Assembly: GCA_015661405.1 (NCBI GenBank)
Contig: JACWMK010000023.1
Span: 1-54,098, forward strand
Direction of reading: 5' to 3'
From: Methanobacterium sp.
GTDB taxonomy: Archaea; Methanobacteriota; Methanobacteria; Methanobacteriales; Methanobacteriaceae
DNA: 54,098 nt
Positions 45,736 through 53,767 of this stretch are shown piece by piece. The notes beneath the pieces were generated by a model. The model saw only the letters and a program-made list of their open reading frames with translations. It was not told where the DNA came from and searched no databases. The stretch's first letter is position 1; the number at the start of each line of letters is the position of its first letter. The position numbers and the translations under genes are program-made.

Positions 45736-46042
45736 TTAACAGGCCAATTTTAACTTTAAATTAATATTTCATACTACATCTTCCTTTAATAATCACGGTA
45801 AAGATAAATCAATCATATATTAGATTTGAATTTACCTTTGGTATAGATAAGAATATAGATAAATTAACCTGTAATTGTTTTGAATTTAATGCTTTTATGA
45901 ATCTAAAAAATTATTTATGCATTGATTAACTAATTATTATTAAAGTTTTTTTTTTGAAACTTATTTAAATTTAAATTATAAAAAAATTTTTGATAGGTGT
46001 ATTTGCACGAGCGAAAATAATCCTCTAACTAGTTTTCATCTA
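45736..46042. other. Intergenic upstream of the sulfatase maturase
   Basis: AT-rich. In the last 50 bases, the frame of the maturase is open and encodes NNPLTSFHL before its ATG, resembling conserved family sequence, but contains no ATG, GTG or TTG in frame. Confidence 0.45.
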
Positions 46043-47284
46043 ATGGCTAAACCTACCGGAGCCACGTGCAACTTGGCCTGTAAATATTGTTTTTATACAC
46101 CAAAGAAAAACTTATATCCGAACAAAGATTTTAGAATGTCTAATAAAGTGTTAAAGGAATACATACAACAGTACATTGAGACTGTAAAAGTTCCAGAGGT
46201 TACTTTTGCATGGCAGGGCGGGGAACCTACACTGATGGGTATTGATTTTTTTAAAAAAGCCTTAGAATATCAGAATAAATACAAAAACCCTGGAATAAAT
46301 ATATATAACACCATACAAACTAATGGAACTCTTTTAAACGATGAATGGTGTGAATTCTTCTGTGAAAATAATTTTCTGGTAGGTATAAGTATTGATGGCC
46401 CAAAAGAGCTTCACGACACTTACCGCGTAGACAAAGAAAATCAATCCACATTTAAAAGGGTTATAAGGGGATTAAATTTATTAAAAAAGCACGAGGTTGA
46501 ATTTAATATATTAGCCACGGTTAACAAAACAAATGCTGAGCATCCCCTTGAAGTTTACAAATTTTTCCGAAATGAACTTGGAGTTAAATTTATACAATTC
46601 ATACCCATCGTAGAACAAAAATTAGGGGAATCATTAGTTTCAAAGGAATCAGTAAGACCAGAACAGTATGGTAAGTTTCTCATATCCATCTTTGATGAAT
46701 GGGTGAAAAATGACGTGGGTGAAGTTTTTTTACAGATATTTGATGCTGCATTAGCTTCATGGGTTAATTACCCTCAATCTGTATGTGTATTTGCACCAAC
46801 ATGCGGAACTGCCATGATAATAGAACACAATGGAGACATTTATGCTTGTGACCATTTTGTCAACCCGGAACACTTGCTGGGCAATATAACAAAAACACCG
46901 CTAGAAAAACTGGTTAACTCTTCATCACAGTACAAATTCGGAAAAAATAAAACTAATAAACTCCCTCAACAATGTCTTAATTGTAAGATTAAATTCGCCT
47001 GCAACGGAGCATGCCCCAAAGACCGCTTATCTAAAACCTCTCATGAAATATACGGTTTAAACTATTTATGTTCAAGTTACAAAGAATTTTTCAGCCACAT
47101 TAACTGGCCCATGAAAATCATGGCCACCTTATATAAACAAGGTAAGGATCCATCAGAGATCATGCCGATCCTAAAAGGTGAAAATAACAAGTTAAAAGAA
47201 ATATTTCCAGATATTGGCCGTAATGATCCCTGTCTCTGTGGAAGCGGAATAAAATTTAAAAAATGTCATGGAAAAAATTTTTGA
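46043..47284 (+). CDS. Anaerobic sulfatase-maturating radical SAM enzyme
   Basis: 413 residues. Radical SAM motif C9-x3-C13-x2-C16 in MAKPTGATCNLACKYCFY, then TFAWQGGEPTLMG and QTNGTLL. Cys-rich SPASM region (about 265-335: CGTA...CDHF, CLNCKIKFACNGACP) holds two auxiliary [4Fe-4S] clusters. The extreme C-terminus has a SEC-C zinc motif (NDPCLCGSGIKFKKCHG), an uncommon extension here. It converts the active-site Cys of sulfatases to formylglycine without oxygen, and the target sulfatase is the next gene, 58 bases downstream. Conserved residues lie upstream of the ATG, so the N-terminus may be mis-started or shortened. Confidence 0.9.
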   Translation: MAKPTGATCNLACKYCFYTPKKNLYPNKDFRMSNKVLKEYIQQYIETVKVPEVTFAWQGGEPTLMGIDFFKKALEYQNKYKNPGINIYNTIQTNGTLLNDEWCEFFCENNFLVGISIDGPKELHDTYRVDKENQSTFKRVIRGLNLLKKHEVEFNILATVNKTNAEHPLEVYKFFRNELGVKFIQFIPIVEQKLGESLVSKESVRPEQYGKFLISIFDEWVKNDVGEVFLQIFDAALASWVNYPQSVCVFAPTCGTAMIIEHNGDIYACDHFVNPEHLLGNITKTPLEKLVNSSSQYKFGKNKTNKLPQQCLNCKIKFACNGACPKDRLSKTSHEIYGLNYLCSSYKEFFSHINWPMKIMATLYKQGKDPSEIMPILKGENNKLKEIFPDIGRNDPCLCGSGIKFKKCHGKNF

Positions 47285-47342
47285 TTATATAGGATTTATG
47301 ATTAAGAAAATTTTAAAAAGAAATAATTGGAGGTTTTAATTT

Positions 47343-49742
47343 TTGAATGAAAAAAAATTTGTAAATAGATCTGTTTTACCAATTAGAGATCCTAAATTCT
47401 CTGGGATTCAAAAACGAACGCTTAAAGGATCCATACCAGATTTTGGAATAAATAAGATTGTAGAAGCTCCTGAAGGAGCTCCCAACATACTACTAATTTT
47501 AATCGACGATGCCGGATTTGGAAACCCCAGTACCTTCGGAGGGCCTATTGAAACACCTAATTTAACACGTATGTCAGAAGAAGGTGTAAAATACAACTGC
47601 TTCCATGTAACAGCCCTATGTTCACCTACACGTGCGGCTATGCTAACAGGAAGAAACCACCATGCAGTGGGATATGGATCAGTTGGAGAATTATCAGGAC
47701 CATTTCCAGGTTATAAAGCAGCTAAACCACAGAATTGTGCCCCATTCCCGCAGATACTGCAGATGAACGGGTATAGCACTGCCGCTTTTGGAAAGTGGCA
47801 TTTAACACCTGATCACCAGCAAGGTCCAGCGGGACCATTTGACAGATGGCCAAATGCATGGGGATTCGACTACTTCTGGGGATTCTTAGGCGCAGAATCA
47901 GGGCAATGGGACCCTCTAATAACCGAAAACAATAAAATAATAGGAGTTCCAGAGGGTGAAAACTATTACTTTCCAGATGATATGGCAAATAAGACAATTG
48001 AATGGCTTCATGGAGTTCGGAGTCAAAATCATGATAAGCCTTGGATGTTATACTTCTCTACAGGGTGCAGTCACTCTCCACATCATGTGCCAGAAGATTG
48101 GGCTGCAAAATATAAAGGAAAATTTGATGATGGATGGGATAAATACCGGGAAATGGTTTTCAAGAAACAAAAAGAACTGGGTGTAATTCCCGCTGATGCA
48201 AAACTGACATCACGATCTGATGCTATGCCCAGTTGGGATTCTTTATCTGATAGAGAGAAAAAGCTTTACGCGCGCCAGATGGAAGTTTATGCGGGGTATC
48301 AGGAAAATGCCGACTGGAATGTTGGTCGTGTTATTGAAGCTGTTGAGGAGATGGGTGAGCTCGATAATACTTTAGTGATCTACATTTGGGGTGACAATGG
48401 TGCCAGCATGGAAGGTACCATTTCAGGTTCTTTTAACGAAATAATTGCGGTGAATCAAATTCCTCTTACTAATGAGCAGCAGTTTGAGTTGGTGGAAAAA
48501 TATGGAGGATTAGAAGCTTGGGGTAGTGAACTCACAAATCCTCATTATGCAGCTGCATGGGCGTGGGCAGGTAACTGTCCTTTCCAGTGGGGTAAACAGG
48601 TAGCATCCCACTTTGGAGGAACACGTAATCCACTGGTTATTCGATGGCCTGAAAGAATCAAAGATAAAGGTGGATTAAGAACTCAGTTCACTCATGTTAC
48701 TGACATAGGACCTACAATTCTTGATGTAATTGGATTACCTGAGCCATCCGAAGTTAATGGTATTAAACAAGATCCCATGCATGGAATAAGTTTTAAAGAA
48801 ACATTTGAAGATGCAAATGCACCAGCGATGCACACTCAACAGTACTTCGAAACATTCGGCAACCGTGCCATGTATAAGGATGGTTGGTGGGCATGTGCAA
48901 AGCTATCGAGAATTCCATGGGACGTCTCACCCAGTACCATAGCGAAATTTGCACCAGATGTTTACAATCCAGACAATGATACATGGGAACTTTACTACTT
49001 GCCTGAAGATTTCACTCAGGCTAACAACTTAGTTGATAAACATCCTGATAAATTAGAGGAATTAAAGGAATTATTTTGGGAGGAAGCCGAGAAATACAAT
49101 GTATTACCACTTTTAGCTGGCTTTGTATCATACTTCGGTATACTTCCGCCGATGATTAATCAGACTAAGTTCACATACTACGGTGATGTGCAGAATGTAG
49201 CCTCTGGAATGTTCCCTCAAATATACAATCATTCTTATTCTATCACAGCTGAACTTGAGATACCTGAAGATGGAGTAGAAGGAGTTATAGTAGCAGAAGC
49301 TGATCATTTAGGTGGATTTGCCCTCTTTGTTCAGGACGGCCTACTCAAACATACTTATAGTATGCTGGGAGTATTCATATACAAGCAAGAGTCAACGGAA
49401 CCTATTCCTAAGGGAGATGTCATTGTTAAAATGGAATTTAATGCAGATGCAGCACAGCCAGCAACAGGTGGAACTATGTCATTATTCATCAACGGCAAGA
49501 AAGTTGGTGAAGGTCGAGCAGACCACACAGTACCCTGGAGATTTACTTTTTACTCTGGAATGGACATAAGCCGGAATAATGGACTTCCAGTTGATATGAG
49601 CTACGCTGACAAATCACCCTTCGAGTTTACAGGCACAGTGAAAAAAGTCGTCTTTGACATAAATCCCCATAGCGATGGAGATGAGGAGAAGCTGCACGAG
49701 TTTGCTCATCAGGGACATGTAAATCGTGGGATAGATGCTTGA
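47343..49742 (+). CDS. Cys-type arylsulfatase
   Basis: 799 residues. The sulfatase signature CSPTRAAMLTGR gives C93 as the formylglycine precursor, with metal ligands D55/D56 in LLILIDDAGFG and DNGAS further on. The catalytic domain runs to about 560, and a C-terminal beta-sandwich follows. The protein is like large Pseudomonas/Mycobacterium arylsulfatases. There is no signal peptide, so it is probably cytosolic and may release sulfate from small organosulfates. Start TTG 47343, with GGAGG 9 bases upstream. Cys type plus an anaerobic maturase in the same operon makes a functional pair; such genes are rare in methanogens, so transfer from a bacterium is likely. Confidence 0.92.
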   Translation: MNEKKFVNRSVLPIRDPKFSGIQKRTLKGSIPDFGINKIVEAPEGAPNILLILIDDAGFGNPSTFGGPIETPNLTRMSEEGVKYNCFHVTALCSPTRAAMLTGRNHHAVGYGSVGELSGPFPGYKAAKPQNCAPFPQILQMNGYSTAAFGKWHLTPDHQQGPAGPFDRWPNAWGFDYFWGFLGAESGQWDPLITENNKIIGVPEGENYYFPDDMANKTIEWLHGVRSQNHDKPWMLYFSTGCSHSPHHVPEDWAAKYKGKFDDGWDKYREMVFKKQKELGVIPADAKLTSRSDAMPSWDSLSDREKKLYARQMEVYAGYQENADWNVGRVIEAVEEMGELDNTLVIYIWGDNGASMEGTISGSFNEIIAVNQIPLTNEQQFELVEKYGGLEAWGSELTNPHYAAAWAWAGNCPFQWGKQVASHFGGTRNPLVIRWPERIKDKGGLRTQFTHVTDIGPTILDVIGLPEPSEVNGIKQDPMHGISFKETFEDANAPAMHTQQYFETFGNRAMYKDGWWACAKLSRIPWDVSPSTIAKFAPDVYNPDNDTWELYYLPEDFTQANNLVDKHPDKLEELKELFWEEAEKYNVLPLLAGFVSYFGILPPMINQTKFTYYGDVQNVASGMFPQIYNHSYSITAELEIPEDGVEGVIVAEADHLGGFALFVQDGLLKHTYSMLGVFIYKQESTEPIPKGDVIVKMEFNADAAQPATGGTMSLFINGKKVGEGRADHTVPWRFTFYSGMDISRNNGLPVDMSYADKSPFEFTGTVKKVVFDINPHSDGDEEKLHEFAHQGHVNRGIDA

Positions 49743-49924
49743 AAATAGAAAATATTTTTTTGAACTCTAAAAAATTAACTTCGATTTAAATATATTTTTT
49801 TATCTTTTTTTTTTAAACCTCAAAATATTTATTTTTTTTATTATTAATTTTTGAATGAATGATTGGTAATCATGGAATATAAGTTTTTTATCATATTGAA
49901 ATATTAATATTTTTTTTTAATAAA
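49743..49924. other. Intergenic after the sulfatase
   Basis: T-rich runs near 49797-49835 may end the sulfatase transcript; no hairpin is clear. AATGAATGATTGGTAATCA near 49852-49872 resembles the TGATT-type half-sites before the MBL operon, without a perfect palindrome. Confidence 0.35.
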
Positions 49925-50086
49925 TTATTTATTAAAATATCTATTTACTGTTAAAACCTTACCATCATCTAAACGCTTTTTTAATTTAATATGGCTTCCT
50001 TTCTGAGAAACCATCTGAAAACCGTCCTTACAAAGTGCTTTACATATCTTATATCCTGACAGGATTGGAAATTTCTGAGATCCCAT
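49925..50086 (-). pseudogene. HicA-like toxin, truncated
   Basis: 53 residues starting MGSQKFPILSGYKICKALCK and containing QMVSQKGSHIKLKK, the double-stranded-RNA-binding fold of HicA mRNA interferases with its catalytic His in GSH. The normal end (a V-P-x-H-x-x-L-x-x-GT-L block) is replaced by NRYFNK and a stop. No HicB is present; the upstream DNA (50092-50207) holds a fragment SLVLSDEKKKFISDNHGDNH of unknown origin. Probably dead. Confidence 0.65.
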
Positions 50087-50288
50087 GTATTTCAACACCC
50101 AACAAAAAGGGTCACATGAAAATCTTCACTTAAATGATTATCTCCGTGATTGTCCGAAATGAATTTCTTTTTTTCATCTGATAAAACTAACGAAACTGCA
50201 TAATGCCATATACTTTATTTAAAGAATTTGATAAATCAGTTATGCAAAAAATTAGACAATTTAAAAAAAATCAATTAATATAATTAAA

Positions 50289-50546
50289 TTATTTATAAGC
50301 GTTTTTTCTCGGTAATATGGCATAAACCATTACGGATGGACCTTCTTGAAGTTCAAAAAGGATTCTATATTTACCAATTCTTAATCTATAATGATTTTTA
50401 TAACCCTTTAATTTCTTTATATCAAGTTCCGGGAGAAAACCGCCTTTGAGTTTCAATATATTCTCTTTTAAATTTTCCTTAACTGATAAGTTCAGATTAT
50501 CTAGTTGTTTTTGAGCCTTTTTCTCAATGAAAAGTCTATATTTCAT
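50289..50546 (-). CDS. RelE/ParE-family toxin
   Basis: 85 residues, a complete RelE fold: YRLFIEKKAQKQLDNL at the start, KKLKGYKNHYRLRIGKYRILFEL in the middle (the usual Y-R-x-R-x-G-x-Y-R-I core) and a closing strand VMVYAILPRKNAYK. RelE-type toxins cut mRNA on the ribosome. The gene overlaps the end of the antitoxin gene by 11 bases. Confidence 0.88.
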   Translation of the reverse strand: MKYRLFIEKKAQKQLDNLNLSVKENLKENILKLKGGFLPELDIKKLKGYKNHYRLRIGKYRILFELQEGPSVMVYAILPRKNAYK

Positions 50547-50709
50547 TTAATTCAAGAGTCCCTGCGTTTTTCTTTTTATCGTAGATTTTAATTTCCTCTA
50601 CTTCATCTTCTTCAGGCTCTTCTATTCCAATTAATCTTGAATCAATAATATCTTCGATCTTTTCTAGCATTAATTTTATTTCAGCGATTTCTTTATCTAT
50701 TTCACTCAT
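50536..50709 (-). CDS. Antitoxin partner of the RelE toxin (57 aa)
   Basis: The protein begins MSEIDKEIAEIKLMLEKIED and is short, acidic and helical, with an EEPEEDEVEEIKIYDKKK tail. Small acidic antitoxins of this kind bind and neutralise RelE; no DNA-binding domain is evident. A GGTGA ribosome site precedes ATG 50709. The overlap with the toxin suggests translational coupling. Confidence 0.75.
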   Translation of the reverse strand: MSEIDKEIAEIKLMLEKIEDIIDSRLIGIEEPEEDEVEEIKIYDKKKNAGTLELNEI

Positions 50710-50926
50710 CTGCGTTCACCCACATTTTTCCTAAATTAGAAGATAGTGAAATCTAATTTCAAATTTTAATATAAGTTAATATAGTATTCTTCTTATTTAA
50801 AAATTTACCAGCACTTCTAATACTAGATTAAAATTAATTACCAAAATAAACTGATTAAAAAAAATATAGGAATAATAGGATAAATCACCTAGACAAATTA
50901 GAATAATAAAAGCTTGAAATACTGTA

Positions 50927-50950
50927 CTTCGTCATATCAGTGTAACGAAG
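50927..50950. repeat. Dispersed hairpin element, copy near DUF2283-a
   Basis: CTTCGT and ACGAAG flank CATATCAGTGTA. It lies about 65 bases beyond the stop of the gene at 51013. It is in the same place as the copy after 52781, and the flanking sequence is also shared. Confidence 0.6.
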
Positions 50951-51012
50951 CAAAAATTGGATTATATTATAATTTTTAGTATAATATTTGTGAATACTTT
51001 AAAAATAGAAAT

Positions 51013-51399
51013 TTATTTAGCAGTCACAGCAGAAACTAAATGTGTATCATGAATAGGTAAGTTAATATCATTTACAATCTGCTCATTCAATTCCTTAGGA
51101 GTAGATCTTTGATGAATCATAAATGTGAATGCTGCTTTAATAGAAATATTTTCTTCATTACTCATAATATTAATCTCTATTCTAACCAAATGTCGTATGA
51201 TTTTTTTTTCAATTCCAAATATTTTAAAAGCATCTAATACTTCTAAAGCAACGACATCATTATTCTCATTTATATCCAAGATGATATCATCAGTAATTTC
51301 AATGGATTCCTTATATTTATAATCATTAATATCATTTATAAACATAGAGTCCCCGTCAAAGTCATATTCCCATTCAATATTATCCTCTTTTATCATCAT
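51013..51399 (-). CDS. DUF2283-type protein (copy a)
   Basis: 128 residues. The first 65 form a DUF2283 domain (EYDFDGDSMFIND, KESIEITDDIILDINENNDVVALEVLDA), and the rest (KKIIRHLVRIEINIMSNEE) adds a basic/acidic region of unknown fold. The domain occurs in short bacterial and archaeal proteins, often beside toxin-like genes; its function is unknown. It lies downstream of Fic, with the tandem repeat between. About 90% identical by eye to copy b at 52781. Confidence 0.75.
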   Translation of the reverse strand: MMIKEDNIEWEYDFDGDSMFINDINDYKYKESIEITDDIILDINENNDVVALEVLDAFKIFGIEKKIIRHLVRIEINIMSNEENISIKAAFTFMIHQRSTPKELNEQIVNDINLPIHDTHLVSAVTAK

Positions 51400-51466
51400 T
51401 GTCCCAAAATTTTAACAATCAGACTTTCGTATTTACATTTACTATCTTATAAATATCTTCAGTTAT

Positions 51467-51514
51467 AATCACGAACCTAATCACGAACCTAATCACGAAC
51501 CTAATCACGAATCT
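51467..51514. repeat. 12-bp tandem repeat, four units
   Basis: AATCACGAACCT is present three times in a row, with a fourth unit AATCACGAATCT, between the Fic stop and the DUF2283-a start. The remnant locus near 20553 has one unit only, so the array has expanded here. Confidence 0.85.
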
Positions 51515-51522
51515 ATCACTGA

Positions 51523-52548
51523 TCAAACAAGTACATAATGAACACTTCTACCCTCACCTTCCCTCTTAATAACATCAAAATTCATCAATTTCCTTATTTC
51601 ATCTAAAGCAGCATTATCAGATATTCCGAACATATTTCTAATATCGCGATTAGTGATTTTCCCTTCATTAACTATCCATTCAACAATTTTCATCTGCCTA
51701 TCATTCAATGCAATTTGTCCTCTTTCTTTGAGAATTTTAATATCTTTACTCAATCCTAAAACTTTCTCTTTGACAGCTTTTATACTAGTAGCAACACCAT
51801 CAGTGAAATATTCCAACCATTCTGTAACATCCAAAATTTCAGAGTCAACGGTCTGAAGCGCCGCATAATAAGCTTGTCTATCATGATCATAATAATCATC
51901 TAAAGCAAAAAATCTCTTTAAATCAAAACCACTCCTAAAAAGCACCAAAGTAGCCATAATACGAGCAGTTCTACCATTACCTGGATGAATTCTAACCATT
52001 TCATAATGAGTTAAACCAGCAGCAATAACGGAATCTATATCTTCCATAATTGGAGAATTGAACCATTCTAAAAAATCTTCAATAAGTTCAAGTACTTCAA
52101 CAGTTTTTGGCGGCATAAAAATAGTCTCCCCCAACATATTAACCACATGAACTTGTCTATTTCTAAAACAACCTTCATCTTCAGGAAAATTCAAGGTAGA
52201 TTTAGTCACAATATGGTGTATCTCTAATAAATCATTCAAAGTAAAATTTTCATGAGAAGCAAAATCTGAAATCTTATCCAGCGCTTCAAGATAATTTAAA
52301 ACTTCTTGACGATCTTTCCGGCGAGTCATTACCTCCCTACCATTAGCCAAAGCACTGACTTCCTCCAAAGTTAAACGATTTCCTTCAATGGCTGTAGAAG
52401 AATGAGCACTCTTCAAAATGGCATCTCTACGGAGAGAAACTTCCCATTCCGGAACCAGTGGTGCATTTATTATAAATGCACGAGATTCTGCAATGTAAGT
52501 AAGATTCTTAACAATTTTATTTGTAAAACTAAATTTTGGTTGAAACAT
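51523..52548 (-). CDS. Fic-domain protein with shortened active-site loop
   Basis: 341 residues. An N-terminal inhibitory helix motif S-x-x-x-E-G (STAIEG, 51-56) marks a class II Fic, then the Fic domain, and a C-terminal winged helix (about 270-341, NRDIRNMFGISDNAALDEIRKLMNFDVIKR). The catalytic motif should read HPF-x-(D/E)GNGR-x-x-R; here it is HPGNGRTAR (188-196), three residues short, lacking the Phe and the acidic Mg2+ ligand. AMPylation activity is therefore doubtful. It may persist as a DNA-binding regulator or be decaying. DUF2283 genes flank it on both sides. Confidence 0.88.
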   Translation of the reverse strand: MFQPKFSFTNKIVKNLTYIAESRAFIINAPLVPEWEVSLRRDAILKSAHSSTAIEGNRLTLEEVSALANGREVMTRRKDRQEVLNYLEALDKISDFASHENFTLNDLLEIHHIVTKSTLNFPEDEGCFRNRQVHVVNMLGETIFMPPKTVEVLELIEDFLEWFNSPIMEDIDSVIAAGLTHYEMVRIHPGNGRTARIMATLVLFRSGFDLKRFFALDDYYDHDRQAYYAALQTVDSEILDVTEWLEYFTDGVATSIKAVKEKVLGLSKDIKILKERGQIALNDRQMKIVEWIVNEGKITNRDIRNMFGISDNAALDEIRKLMNFDVIKREGEGRSVHYVLV

Positions 52549-52699
52549 CCTACCATCCTTTAAACATATATCATAATTATTAATAAATAAGCATAATTAG
52601 ATTATTGACAAAAAAAATTTTAAATTTAGAGAAATAGTATTTTGGGATTAATTAGGTTAGGTAGACAATCAATATTTACCTATATTTCTAATTTTACTG

Positions 52700-52717
52700 C
52701 GTTATACACTGATAACG
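52700..52717. repeat. Dispersed hairpin element, copy between Fic and DUF2283-b
   Basis: CGTTAT and ATAACG flank ACACTG. About 65 bases beyond the stop of the gene at 52781, and followed by GAAGCAG, as at 50927 (GAAGCA). Confidence 0.6.
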
Positions 52718-52780
52718 AAGCAGAAATTAGATAATATTACAATAATTTTAGTATAATAATCTGAATACTTTAATAGAAAT

Positions 52781-53176
52781 TTATTTAGCAGTCAAAGCAG
52801 AAACTAGATGTGTATCATGAATAGGTAAGTTAATATCATTTACAATCTTCTCATTCAATTCCTTAGGAGTGGATCTTTGATGAATCATGAAGTTGAATGC
52901 TGCTTTAATAAAAATATTTTCTTCATTACTCATTATATTAATCTCTATTTTAACCAAATGTCGAATGAATTTTTTTTCAATTCCAAATATTTTAGAAGCA
53001 TCTAATATTTCTAAAGCAACGACTTCGTTATTTTCATCTATATCCAAGATGATATCATCAGTAATTTCAATGGATTCCTTATATTTATAATCTTTTATAT
53101 CATTTATAAACATAGAGTCCCCGTCAAAGTCATATTCCCATTCAATATTATCCTCTTTTACCATCATTGTCCCCAA
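52781..53176 (-). CDS. DUF2283-type protein (copy b)
   Basis: 131 residues, very close to copy a but with a three-residue N-terminal extension. Conserved segments include EYDFDGDSMFINDIKDYKYKE and IILDIDENNEVVALEILDAS. The upstream DNA and downstream hairpin also match copy a, so the whole gene was duplicated. It lies upstream of Fic in the same direction. Function unknown. Confidence 0.75.
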   Translation of the reverse strand: MGTMMVKEDNIEWEYDFDGDSMFINDIKDYKYKESIEITDDIILDIDENNEVVALEILDASKIFGIEKKFIRHLVKIEINIMSNEENIFIKAAFNFMIHQRSTPKELNEKIVNDINLPIHDTHLVSALTAK

Positions 53177-53262
53177 ATTTTAACAATCCGACTTTCGCTT
53201 TACATTACGATCATATGCAGTCTTCACAGTTATATTTTTTTTGGAATGTCTAGATACACTTA

Positions 53263-53523
53263 TTATAATAATAAGCAAAGATCCCCGAAATTTCTTGGAA
53301 AATTAAAACATAACATAAATTTTCTATACCCCAACTTCTTAATTTTTGGACGAATCAGTCTAAGTAATATACAATCATAAATTAAATCTGATGCAATATT
53401 CCTCTCACTTTGCACTTTACTCCAATGCCTTTTGTCAAAATCGATATTTTCCTCAGTTAAACCTGGCAAAATTTCCTTTAATAATTCATCTATTGAAATA
53501 TCGATTATAATTTCCCCCTCCAC
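53263..53523 (-). CDS. Hypothetical protein, perhaps a fragment (86 aa)
   Basis: The protein begins MEGEIIIDISIDELLKEILPG. The N-terminal 70 residues look soluble and helical, while the last stretch (FNFPRNFGDLCLLL) looks out of character, as if the frame changed. GGAGGGGG precedes the start. Family not recognised. Confidence 0.45.
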   Translation of the reverse strand: MEGEIIIDISIDELLKEILPGLTEENIDFDKRHWSKVQSERNIASDLIYDCILLRLIRPKIKKLGYRKFMLCFNFPRNFGDLCLLL

Positions 53524-53667
53524 CCACTAGTTCATTAGTAAACAATTACATTTCTAATATAATCATATATTTTCATATATTAAATAAATAATTCCAACAG
53601 AGAAAAAAATTATAAATAAATTTATTGATAACAAATATGAATAATAGTGTCAAAATACTTAATTCTG

Positions 53668-53687
53668 CGTTATATCAGTGAATAACG
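53668..53687. repeat. Dispersed hairpin element, copy near the DUF6884 gene
   Basis: CGTTAT and ATAACG flank ATCAGTGA. It lies about 80 bases beyond the end of the gene at 53768, again downstream of a minus-strand gene. Confidence 0.6.
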
Positions 53688-53767
53688 AAGTTAAATATTA
53701 TAATAATTAAATAATTCAAAATACATTAAATTTTTAGAATCTTCGTGGGCTTGTTTTTATTATAGAA

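Noticed and set aside
51467..51514. CRISPR array
   Set aside because: Units are 12 bases with no spacers; it is a simple tandem repeat.
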